Below, piece by piece: positions 25,080-36,168 of a DNA stretch of 64,000 bases. Position 1 is the first letter of the stretch. Every line of letters starts with the position of its first letter. Below the pieces are notes generated by a model. That model saw only the letters and a list, made by a program, of their open reading frames with translations. It had not been told where the DNA came from and did not search any database. This DNA is from Acanthaster planci (taxonomy: Eukaryota > Echinodermata > Asteroidea > Valvatida > Acanthasteridae): assembly GCF_001949145.1 (NCBI RefSeq), contig NW_019091429.1, forward strand, positions 645,495 to 709,494, read 5' to 3'. A program made the position numbers and the translations under genes.

Positions 25080-27075
25080 AGGGCAAAATGAGCTTTAAAT
25101 CTCAATCTGAAAGACCCACACGCTGTAGCTCATTGGTACCAGACAGAAACTGATGTTCATGAATGAGATTCCCCCAGTTTCCTCTTTCTGGTTGGCTTTA
25201 ACTTTAATTTTTTTGCGAATGCCTTTCTTCCACATTTTCAATTTAACACTGTGAAAAGACGACTTGTACATAAAATGCACGGCTTGTTTGTCATGCAATC
25301 CCTTGATGCATTGCGAATGTCAAAACGATTTATTGTCGGATCAGTTCGCTGGCCCAACACAAGAACTTGCTACACTAAACTAGATGTATGACGTCTCGCA
25401 GTGAAGAGAAAACACCGGATTCCTCTATGTGAAATTCCACGGGACAATAGTAACGTAAAAAACCACAATGGATGGTTACAATCCTTTCATTTGGCCATCC
25501 CTGTCTCCAATTACACCTTCTATCCTTCGCTCACTTTTTTTCTCGGGAATGAAAAGGTGTATCAACAGAACAGCTCGCTCCAAAAATCTCTGTTCCTTGC
25601 TTGAGATAATTATGCAGAATTTTACGGACAATTCGTCCAGATCTACTTTACCATCGATGCGATGAGCCCACGTCTCTCAAATTCTCTTATAGACGTCTTA
25701 ATGAGGTCGTAGTGGATTAGCGAAAGTATTTCCTTTTCTTTTGCTAGACCCCTTCGAGTGAGTGACGGTTTTTTACGCAGTAAGGCCTGTCAATTAAGCT
25801 TGTTGAGCCATGGTTAATTGTCTGGCTGTGGAACGAGGAGGTATGCTGCCGTCGATTCCTCCTCATTACTGCGGATCAACGGGACTTTAGCCTGTAACCT
25901 ACCTCATACCCATAACCACGGCTACTTTGGGACATTACAATAAGGATTCCCTATACGATTACCGGCTATGTTGTGATCGTGTATACCTTTGAAGAAAACA
26001 ACCTAATGAATGGCCCCGTTGGCATGAGAGCAGGGGGTTGGCGTGTTGATCATCCCATCCTAATAAGTCCCAAACAGGTCCTTTTTGTTGGTTGTAGAAT
26101 TGTAACCTGCTTTGCAGTTTGATGTAAAAAAATCTATTTTTTTTGTAAAGTAGTCTTTTGTTATAAAGTCTTGAAGAAAGATTCAACTGAGAAGGGAAAA
26201 ACCTTTTGGTTGGTTTGAAAAATCAACAGGGTTATTTTTACTGATAACTGAAAACTGTATTCAGCTATTATACCAGTCAGAACGTGACACAGAGGATATG
26301 ACCAGGACCCCCAAATTAAGTATCGATACTAACAGAAGTGCAAACTCTACTTGCTATTCATTTCTGTATAATGTACATGTCTAGCGAACATTTTGACACC
26401 AGCCTTTGCAGCTTGTTATTGGTTATTGCCAGGTTGATCAGATTCCTGTAGCAGGTATCTTTTTCTTTCTTTGAGTCTGCAGGCTTACGGTCATTTCTTT
26501 ATGCGTATGAATAGGAGCCAGGGGCGGATCAGCAAGCGGGCATGCCTTTTAGATATTTCAATGTTTAATTGTTGCAGACAGGCAGAAAGGAAATGCATAA
26601 CAAATAATATCCCTTACGGGATGTAATTTTTTTTCTTGCTGTAACTGATTAATTAATGAACTACCCAATATTTCAAATTAATTAATTAATTAATTATTGA
26701 TCAATCGCATGTTAATTTATTGATTTATTTATTAGACCCAAGGCCTAGGTTATTCGCGCTGCTAATGATATGCCAAACTTTATTCACATAGGCCTAAGCA
26801 TGGGTGTAGCACAACAGTGCGTAGCAATTGAGAGCAGGGTAGTGGCACTGCTGCTCAGAGCACAGATAGTGCGGCATACCTTGTCATGCTGCAAGGCTTA
26901 CCGTGCCGAAAGCAGTCTGCCGAACCGCTGTGCTTTTGTTGTGCCGAATTATAAAAAGTCAGATTGTTTGAATTTGGCCCGGCTGTACCACAGCGTATAG
27001 CCCAGGCCAAGGATGCCAACACCTTATCGTCATCCTACTCTTTAGTATGTCATTATTTCGTGGTGCCTCGCGGAT
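25080..27075. other. Intergenic, no gene recognised
   Basis: Contains a (TTAA)n tract and a GGGGCGGATCAGCA word near 26520 that resembles a hAT MITE end with no partner nearby. No coding support. Confidence 0.5.
26676..26697. repeat. (TTAA)n microsatellite
   Basis: A short run of alternating AATT/TTAA tetranucleotides in very AT-rich sequence. Confidence 0.8.
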
Positions 27076-27304
27076 GGATCCCGCCCCGCGGATCCCGCCC
27101 CGCGGATCCCGCCCCGCGGATCCCGCCCCGCGGATCCCGCCCCGCGGATCCCGCCCCGCGGATCCCGCCCCGCGGATCCCGCCCCGCGGATCCCGCCCCG
27201 CGGATCCCGCCCCGCGGATCCCGCCCCGCGGATCCCGCCCCGCGGATCCCGCCCCGCGGATCCCGCCCCGCGGATCCCGCCCCGCGGATCCCGCCCCGCG
27301 GATC
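27076..27304. repeat. 14-bp GC-rich minisatellite, 16 units
   Basis: The unit GGATCCCGCCCCGC repeats exactly 16 times (27076-27299), followed by a partial GGATC. The unit is 12/14 G or C in a locus that is otherwise AT-rich. The minus strand carries GGGGCGGG blocks separated by six bases, fitting the G-quadruplex rule of four G-runs with loops of 1-7. All six frames stay open because the unit has no stop in any phase, so the overlapping open frames here are artefacts. Confidence 0.95.
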
Positions 27305-28648
27305 TCTCTCATGTATGTACTATGACAATAGGATGAAAGCATGAATATCACTGCTTCTTAAATCACTTAAATCTCTAGCACTGTGGGTTCTGTTGACCGC
27401 GTTGTTTGCAGCTACGCTTGTACATATACATGTCGCGTTTGGGCAAAGATCTTTGCGTTAGGGTTATGAGAAACGCACAGGTCGATCTGACATAATCCTC
27501 TGCTGGCCCGCAGGGTGCACCAACGCAAACAGGCCAGAAATATGTCCGCCGAGCTCATTAATAAAAGTTATAGACTCGAAATATTCTATATTAGGGAGTC
27601 CTAAGAGCCACGAAAATGAGGAATTGTAGAGGCATTGCACTGAACCTCTGGCCTGGACTTTGGGCTTGCAATTCTGAGCAATTTGGGTGCATCTGGGTCA
27701 AAAAGTGGCACTATTTGGCCGTTTTGCAGAGGGTTTCTTTTTTTAATGGCTACTTTTACGGGCAGGGACATTGCCTTTATTTTAGGGGTGGTCTTCTTCT
27801 GGTGAAAAACTTTAATACCTATGAGAGTTGTATTTTTAAAATAATGTTGAAATTAAAGGATTTATCATTGGTGTTTTTGGGAATTTATTTGCTACGGTGC
27901 ACCCTGCACAGCATAGGGCATCCACGAAGTGGTCTTGAGTAGTATGTACAATAACATGTCACCATTATAGGCCTACCGAGAATCTGTTCACCTGGCCGAC
28001 CTGAGAAATTGGGTTGAAAACATGCCTCCAGACCAGAGGAAGACCTCATGTGGGGCGAGACTCCTGACTGGCTCAAAGTCAGAAACAAAACTCCCACCCC
28101 TTCCATTCGGTATCTCTTGCCCTCCCAAGATGATAATCTCCTGGAACAGAAAATTGGCTGAATATTTAATGGAACTGGGACACTTAAATCTTAAAACGAC
28201 TACCAGTCGAAACTCGCTTCGCTTGAGGCCCAACTGGTTTCTGCAAAAACAGAGGGGTTGAGCCTGATTGAGGCTCGAGTGGAGAACGGTATGGAGCGGT
28301 GGCTGGCCTGGGCCTACCAAGTCCAACACATCATCGTCGCGTCTGCGGATCAGACAGAGGGCTTTGTTTCCAGCCTCACACGGCAAGGGGGCGGGCGACA
28401 CTGAGTGGTTCTTTGCTCGCCATAAACCAAAATGCGCTTTTCAGTATGGGACGCCATCAGGGCCCCATACTGAAAATATTTTACAAAACGAATGTCCAAA
28501 ATGAATAACAAAGCTCAAAATTTAACAACAAAGAAAAAACTGCATTAACAAGGGACATCGAGAAAGTGAAAAACAAGGAACAGAAACATGAAGCCGAGCT
28601 TTAAATCCTGCTTTGCGAATAGCGTTTGCGAAACAAACGATGAAAGCC
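27305..28648. other. Intergenic, no gene recognised
   Basis: Several overlapping open frames of 70-137 codons occur at 27.6-28.5 kb on both strands without a recognisable family. It could be remnant transposon sequence. Confidence 0.4.
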
Positions 28649-28837
28649 TCAAACAATCAGAACAAAGGAAACGATCAGAGGACAAAATTAAATGATAAAA
28701 GGACAGAAATAAATAACAAAAACACAAAACCAAACGATCAAAGAGCAAAACCAAAGGATCTCAAGACAAACCTAAACGATCAAAGGATAGAGTCAAACGA
28801 TCAAAGGACACAAAGAAACGAAGTAAAAGCGAACGTT
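28649..28837 (+). repeat. 21-bp degenerate tandem repeat
   Basis: Eight consecutive 21-bp units start at 28670 with consensus AACGATCAAAGGACAAAANNN, preceded by a partial unit. On the plus strand they stay in frame and would encode a seven-residue repeat of the form N-D-Q-R-T-x-x. The third codon position varies, but so do others, so coding is unproven. No splice sites or domain frame the stretch convincingly. Confidence 0.75.
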
Positions 28838-31800
28838 GAGGGCGGTGATTGCTGGCGCTATGGCTAAGTTCAGGCGGCTTGTTCTTGTATGTTCACGAAC
28901 ATAATTCCCTCTAAATCGTTTTTGCAATAAAACAACACGAAAGGAGATATATACGGCAATCTCGTGCGTACAGAACATATCACGACTGTAATGTCTTTTT
29001 ACAGAGCACTAAAATCCCGCTTAGATTAGAAACTAATAGCAAAAAAGATTCAATGGGATTTTCTGAAAAAAAAATGAATAAAGACAGAAAACCTCAGAGA
29101 AAATGATCAAAATAGCACCCCTATACGTTTTCAATGACCCGCTCACACTTTTTGCCGCCAAAGCCATTTGTGCGCATGCGTGCAAAAGTTTTGGCAAAGT
29201 TCGTTTTTGCAGTTTTAAAATACAAGAATCTTCTCATGCTGATGATCTCGACAACCTGTTATCTTCATGAAAACAGTGACGAAAACGCTGTACACAAGTG
29301 GCAACAGGTCTAAGTTTTAGGCAATAGGCCAAAAATACAAAAAGAAAAATCAATCAAGGGTAAATCAGAGAAAAGGGTAATGCGAGTTTTACGCTGCAGA
29401 AATTTACGAAAAATATCGACAATAACCTGAAATCAACGAAATGAGTTCGGACAATTTCGGAAAGGTTTGGTCATGTGAACGTAACGGCTACCTTATAAAA
29501 GTCGTCGGGGTCTTTATTATGCAAATTTTATCTGACGTTAATAGCAGGTATTGATAGTTTGATGGCTTTCTTCAAGTACGACATTGTTGGTGATTCCGGG
29601 ATGGTGTGCCTTTAATCTGTATAGTACGCATCTAGGGCGCAAAATTGTGGTTCACGGTCTAGGGCGCATCCAGAATCAACTTTTCCGGGAGCGGGAGTGG
29701 GCCAAGTTAATTGAAAGGGGCCACCAAATTCTGAATATTTTCATGCTATCTTATGGCCTTTCTACTCAGTGGGGCTACATTTAGTTTTTATACACTTTTT
29801 CAAGGAAGGGAAATGAAACAAACCAAAGAAAATTGCCTTTCTGTACAGTGTATATTTTTTTACATCATAAAGAAAATACTTTTTTGTGGCTCCTTGGGCC
29901 TTGGCCATGGCTCCCTCCCCAATTGGCTTTTGTATGCGCATGTACTTCATTTACAATGAGAGCGGCAAGTTCAGTTGTAGAGTTACTGCGTACTTGGATA
30001 TAATTGCTGTACAGCGCCATATGCCCAATTTTCTAAGGCTGGGTTAACTACTTGCAAATGAATGACACGGCTTTTTGTAATCAGTTCACTTTTTGAAATG
30101 TTACCTTTGGCACTGTAGTGATCAGTGTCAAATTCATGCTTGTATCTTTGTAAAAAATCTTATTTTGTCGCATTACGTGTCCAGTGGCGAATCCCGGGGC
30201 AAGGGGAAGTGCCCCCCCCCCAACGTGTCAATTTTTATTAGGAACTGAACGCACCTAAGTATTTTAAACGTTCCACCGGGGGGGTGGGGATTACTATACA
30301 TTATACAGCTGATGTATATCCATCCCCCTACCCATGCTCGAGAAGCTATCACTACATCTAATTCCTGTTCAAAAACTATAGTACAATCGATCCACGTGTA
30401 AATTATTGCTGGTTCACCTATATACATCTCCGTACCCGTTTTGAATCCAGATGACCTGTAACAAAATACATACTGTAAGAAAAGACTTTGTCTTCACACG
30501 TGTTTGTAAGGAAATGCAGGCAAACCAGGATCGGAATTTTTTGGTAGCTTTTAGTTTTTAGCAAGGATATTACCGGCATCTCACAATAGTCTCAAAGTAT
30601 GTCCATGAAAGTCATCGTTACATAAACTCAGGAAGTGCACAGACATGTTACACCCCAAAATAACTTTAATTCGAGTAACATTTTACAGAAAAATTTCACA
30701 TTTTTCAAAAGACATTTACGATGGTCATTGGTTCTTAATTTTTTTTTGTAGATACATACTTAAAGATCATTGTTTTATCCACTTTTAAATGAATACAACA
30801 AATTACAATAACTTGTTTCCCGCAATCAATCACTGTATCCCCTTTTTGTAATACATATGTAAAAGGAATTTGTAGTCAAAGTGGAGAATTTATAATCGTC
30901 ATGCATTTATAGTATTTACTTATGGGAGATATTTTTGAGCATATACACATGCAAAAATCTTTTCAAAATCTTTTAGCAACGCCTAAAATGATTCAGATGT
31001 ATAAAAAATGTCCTGTGAATTTACCATGTGCATTAAGATGTCGTCAATAAAGCATTGAGCTACTTAAGCTTACCATGGAGGCTATTTTGCTTGTTACAAA
31101 GGTGCAGATCAAGGGGCGAGCCTAATAAGATGTCATTAGATTTGTAAAGAAGTGGACAACTGGAGAAAACCAAAATATTTCCTGTATTCCAGAAACATAC
31201 AAATACATGTAACAATTAAGTTTTAAAATGTTTCAACTAGCATAGCTTGTTCTCAAGAGATATTATTTTAAGAAATAATTGACTTTGTTCTATTTCCTTT
31301 CCGAGTTTCTTTTTGTCATCGTTTTGTTTGGTCTGATTTCGTTTGTTTTAACTTAAATATCAATTTCAAAGAGAAAGCCACCCTTAAACAAACCAAACAT
31401 TCAAGAAACCATGTAAAGGAGGACCAAAGCATCATAAGTTCCTGAACGTTTTGATCGTAATGTTAATGATTCTAAAATTACCACAAGAACAATAAGTTAA
31501 TGACACAATATTAATCACTTACAGATTGATAAAAAAAAAACAGCTTCATGCCAGAAGAAACAAATGACCATCACGATACCATACATACAGGAGGAACCGA
31601 CAAGACACGAGGGCTACAGTGGAAATAAGATGTCCTCAAATGACTTCATTTGCCATGGAAATGCTAAACCATAAGTACATTAACCCTAGCCACCCCAAAT
31701 CCATTAAAATCCATTCCCTTGTTGAACAATTTTGATGGACTCAGTGCAGAAAGCCTGAAGTGTTGGAGTATGATGGACTTGGTCCAGCTAGGGCATGGTA

Positions 31801-32214
31801 ACTTGTGAGTAATACAGGCCTGCCAACCATGGATACTCCTTCCTGAGGTCAGGCATTACGTCTGTCATGGAATGCATTTACTAGAACAGATCATACCTGG
31901 TTCTGGCCTGCTAAAAGGTAACATGCATGCAAGCTTTTGACAAGTCGGCTGCCTTTGGCACCCTCAGTTATCCCCTTACATTTCAGGTAATGATTGCTCC
32001 CTACAAGAAATCAATTTCAAGATATGTAACTCTACTCTGTCCACATGAGCAAATTTGACATTACTTGTTCAAAAACTCCTTTGCCATTGCTGTACTATAT
32101 TCATTCTTTAGGTTATCCACTGAACTCAATTTGACTTATCTTTTTACCTCACAATAAATAAATGATTTCTTTTTGACAACCTAAGATAACTGTAATATCT
32201 GCAGTGAATGAAGT
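28838..32214. other. Intergenic and probable Flower 3' UTR
   Basis: No coding exon is supported. The right-hand part probably includes the 3' untranslated region of the minus-strand Flower gene; I could not fix its polyadenylation site. A CAGTGGCGAATCCCGGGG word at 30182 resembles a transposon end without a partner. Confidence 0.4.
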
Positions 32215-32311
32215 TCACGGATTACTTTTGGTAAAACTGTGTTCTTCAGTTTCTACAAGGTTGACTGCATCAAACTGATGACTCCTTTGAGCATTCCGAA
32301 CACCATCTCCC
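32215..32311 (-). CDS. CACFD1: Flower exon 5: cytoplasmic C-terminus
   Basis: The minus-strand acceptor TTTGTTGCAG precedes 32311. The first base completes a Lys codon, giving GKK followed by GDGVRNAQ and a polar tail of 31 residues after the split codon, ending TGA at 32217-32215. The GKKGD junction is shared with human CACFD1. The tail is acidic near its end and lacks the long Gln/Arg run of the human protein. Confidence 0.9.
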
Positions 32312-32856
32312 CTGCAACAAATACAAAACAATTTTCATAACATTAGAAACCAAGCACAACCTACAAGTAAAAAAAGCTACCCAAATCTTACAGAAACTGG
32401 CCTACAAGACTTCACACAAGCTTTCTTAACATGCACTCCTTAAGTGTATGGAAATGAAAGGACCTCTCCGGCCCTTTGGTTCACATGCATTCTAAATGTA
32501 CATGTATACAACATCCTACTTAATGCTTATAACAAGATAAATGTTAGGTCCCCACGTCTTCGCATTCTTTGTTTTCTTTTACTGACAAGGTCCCTGTTAA
32601 ATCAAGGCAATATGTGAAGTACCTATGGTCTAGTATTCGACTGGATATAGGAGGTCTCTCTGATTAATGTAAAGCTACAGTACTGCTCCTGTAATGTGTG
32701 TTAATTGGTGAACCAGCGTATAGCTGATTATAAAAGCAGTACAAACATGGAAGTTTGCCGAATAAATGACTGTAATTTTTCTAAGCTCACTATAAATCAT
32801 GAAAAGCTTATAGTTTATCAAAGCAAAATAAATAATCTGGCAATTTGTGCTATTAA

Positions 32857-32907
32857 CCCTAACACTCCTCAGTCCTCCAACAGGTAAAGGATTAAGGAGT
32901 GTTAGGG
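32857..32907. mobile_element. Miniature piggyBac-like element between TTAA sites
   Basis: TTAA (32853-32856) then CCCTAACACTCCT, a 25-base centre, and AGGAGTGTTAGGG followed by TTAA (32908-32911). The 13-bp inverted ends are perfect. TTAA target duplication and CCC ends are hallmarks of piggyBac transposons. At 51 bp it is extraordinarily short. It lies in the last Flower intron. Confidence 0.6.
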
Positions 32908-34219
32908 TTAAAGGTTGCTGTAACATTGGAGCTTTGCCTGTACATGTACAGTAGTTACATTTTGCTTACATGTATCCAGAAGGTTGTGAAGGTTGTGGCC
33001 AAACCAATGAAAAAAGTGCTATGCAAGGAAGTTCTATCAGCAGATGTATGAATATCAATGGCAAACAGAGAAACGTCTCTTCAGTTGCCATGACTAGAAT
33101 GGTACTAAATCCCTTTATGAAAAGTGGCACATGCAATGCATACTGTGTTGTGTAACACAGAATGCTGGAGTGTACATGTACGTGAATGTGTATAGGCCTA
33201 CATGTAGAATGAAATTTGGATTCTCAGTATGAATACTGAGCTTGACAGGTTGCATGCTTATGTGAATTTGTGAGTACATCTGTCTTGAGTGAGGGGAGTC
33301 CATGAAACTGTCAACATTTCACGCATGATCACGAACATGTTTCAAACCAGTCGCTTGTTTTATCACCTGTTCAACACACCCACATGACAGACAAAAATGG
33401 GTAAACTGTCCTGGAGGTATTTAAGAAAGCTTGAAGTTCTTGAAGTTCTTCATGCCTTCTCCAAGTTTTATGAGGAGACAGTACACCGATAACAGCAGCC
33501 GACAGACAAGTGGGGTTTCAATTTGAATAACTGTGGTATCCTTTCACTACTAATCTCACTAAGAAAGTCAACAGTGCAGGTGGGGTTTATGTCCAAGACA
33601 TTTTCATGGAGTTTGGCCATTTTTGTCCCGGTTCTATTCTTTTGGCTTTCCTTTACTTTTGGATATTTCTTTTTTAAAAAGGGGGGAATGCTCACCCCCT
33701 AGCAACATACATGAGTTTTACTAAGCCTACTACTGCAAGAAGTCAAGGGAAAGTCAATCAAGATCATAAAATCCTCTGCTCAATTCTTCAAGAACCTCCC
33801 CCTGAGCCAACCTGGAGCAGTCCCTGATTTCTGCAAATTAATTCTCTGAATATTTGTATTTGGCATTCATCAGAAATACGCAACACAAAGAAGGGACATA
33901 TCTACATAAGTAAGAACAGGGACTATACAAAGTAAACCATCAGCAAATGCCAGGAAAAGAAAAAGTTCACAAAAGAACTGTGACCTAGAGGCCTTTCTTT
34001 CCATTAACCCGAAAACAAAACAACCCGAAACGGTCGGATCAGGTTTTCCAACTTTTCAGATTTAACACATCTAAATACCTAGACTAATGATTTTGGCCAC
34101 AACATATAGAATTTTAACTCAAATAAGTTTACAGTGAGATTCAAATATGACACAAGGGAACCACTAATTTTGAGGGACAAAGGTGAATCACTGGCAATGT
34201 TAAATAAGGTTGTACTTAC

Positions 34220-34327
34220 TTTTTGCCGATGAAAACCATGCCATACATGATGCCAACAGCCGCAACGACAAGAGCACCAAGGATAACACTTAGTCCCTGG
34301 CACATCACAATGGCAAATATTGGTAAA
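34220..34327 (-). CDS. CACFD1: Flower exon 4: last two membrane segments
   Basis: The acceptor TTTTGTAACAG and donor GTAAGT frame 108 nt: 1 nt + 35 codons + 2 nt. Joined to exon 3 it gives MYFILPIF, hydrophobic segments SVILGALVVAAVGIMYGM and VFIGKK. Spacing from the FKALMYF end of exon 3 to GKK equals that between the corresponding human residues to within one residue, which argues that direct exon 3-4 joining is the normal form. Confidence 0.93.
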
Positions 34328-35118
34328 CTGTTACAAAAAAGAACCAAATGTCTTACTCAGTGTCACATCAGTTCCACTACAGGGAAAAGGGAGACAACAT
34401 GTAGTTTATAGTTTTATTACAAAATAACCATACATGTAGTTCACTTCATTTTCCACTGTCAGCAATTACTCTAGCCATCTTCAGTTGGATATGTTTTACT
34501 ATCATGACTATTGGTTGTTGTTTTGTGAGTGTGTAATCCTTTCTCTGTGGTACTTTTGACAGCAAATCAAGTTATTTGAATGGAATTTAAAAAAAAATGA
34601 TGTGCAAATGCATCAGCCCTATTCCAGATTGTTTGCAAGGTAACATTAAAAAAAACAAAGAGGGAGAAGTAAAAACCACTGTTTCTCTTAAAGGCAACTT
34701 TCCATTTTAAAGGAAGTATCAGTGAGCCTAAAAACAAAGCTTGCAATTCCATTGGGTAAGAGGGTCCCACATAACAATAGCACATGAACATGTACTGCAT
34801 GTGCATGCCTAGAAACTTGCATACACAGCTGATCTAACAGGTTCACAGTTGGTTTCATAATTCAGACTCTCATTAAAAAATTGTCTTAGAAAAACAGAAA
34901 GCACAAATTTTACAAGTGTGTTGGGGTTTTGATGTCCACAGGCTGTGGAGGAGGATTTTGGTTAGGATGGAATTTATGAAAATCTGAATGTGTTTTGGCA
35001 AACTGCGGACAAATGCGAGCCTATGTTTCTGTGGTAGGAGACAAATTGGAATAATGGGATAAGGGGAATGAGTAAGAGATGGATGGGATGATGGAATGGG
35101 ACAGGGTAGGAGATAAAT

Positions 35119-35284
35119 GGGATGGTGGGTGAGGGCACAGATGATGGATGGGATGGTGGGTGAGGGCACAGATGATGGATGGGATGGTGGGTGAGGGCAC
35201 AGATGATAGATGGGATGGTGGGTGAGGGCACAGATGATGGATGGGATGGTGGGTGAGGACACAGATGATAGATGGGATGGTGGG
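35119..35284. repeat. 31-bp minisatellite, about 5.3 units
   Basis: Five units beginning GGGATGGTGGGTGAGGGCAC and continuing AGATGATGGAT, plus a partial unit, with one or two substitutions per unit. Minus-strand Pro/His/Ile/Ser-rich open frames of about 130 codons across it are products of the repeat, not a gene. It lies in Flower intron 3. G-rich GGATGA words extend on both sides (about 35040-35400) and reappear near 37.8 kb. Confidence 0.9.
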
Positions 35285-36081
35285 ATGATGGGGTTGAAGT
35301 GAAGTCAGAATGGATGAGATGATAGGTAGGGGAGGGGTAGGAGACAGATAGGAGACAGATAAGAAGTTCATGGTTGGTACAAGGGTGGAGGAGGAGATGA
35401 ATGGTGTCACAAAGTAAATTGTTGTGTTAAAGAGAAATAACTCTTTGCTGTATATACATGTACATAGTTAACGACCATAATTGCGAGCCTGGTAGTAGCC
35501 AAACTTAATACACCCCAGTATGTTTGTGTTTATGTACTAGAAACAAAATACTAAGTTTGTATGGTCAATGAACCTTTGCACACCTGTGTGTATTTTCATG
35601 TTTATCAAGATAGTTCGTGGAAAGAAATACATTTTCACGATTGGTCGATAAGAGTATCACTTGAGTACATGCATTCTTGTACATGTAATGGTTACATACA
35701 GGTTATAAGAAGATAGGATTGAGAAGTCACAGGGGTATGTTTTTGGCGGAGTTATGGTAATATTTTCTGGCAAGGAGGGAGTTTTCTGGGTGTGTGTGTC
35801 CCTTGCTTGCGGGATGCAGAAATCTGAAACGTGCTTCTGAAATTCATCAAGGGTGGCCTGCTTTAGCCAGCCTTGATGAATTTTGAGTACAGTATATGAA
35901 TAGTTACATGACTAGGTCAACCTTGAGTTTAAATGGCAAGAAGTTGCCAATCTCAGCATCATGTATCCTCCTCCAATTTACGACACCAAAAAGAATTTCA
36001 TCACAGGATTTCAAGAACCAGGTTGACAACACTACCTGTAAGTTGATTTTTGTATAAATGGCAATACATTTGGTTACTTAC

Positions 36082-36168
36082 GTCAAGCTGATTATACAGC
36101 AATTGACAATACCCAGACTAATGGCTATGCCAACCAATTTTAAGAATATAAAATTAGACATGAAATAG
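36082..36168 (-). CDS. Possible alternative Flower exon, 87 nt
   Basis: Between exons 3 and 4, an acceptor AAATGGCAG and a perfect donor GTAAGT frame 87 nt, open in exactly the phase left by exon 3 (2) and needed by exon 4 (2). Inclusion would add 29 residues with a hydrophobic core FIFLKLVGIAISLGIV, a likely extra membrane helix. The acceptor lacks a good pyrimidine tract, and the human protein has no such insert. It may be a rare isoform, a pseudo-exon or chance. Confidence 0.3.

Noticed and set aside
26959-27351. Long Arg/Gly/Asp-Pro-rich open frames on both strands
   Set aside because: They are produced by the 14-bp minisatellite, whose unit lacks stops in all six frames.
34873-35410. 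Pro/His/Ser-rich open frames of about 130 codons on the minus strand
   Set aside because: Overlapping frames in all phases across the 31-bp minisatellite; no splice sites or family match.
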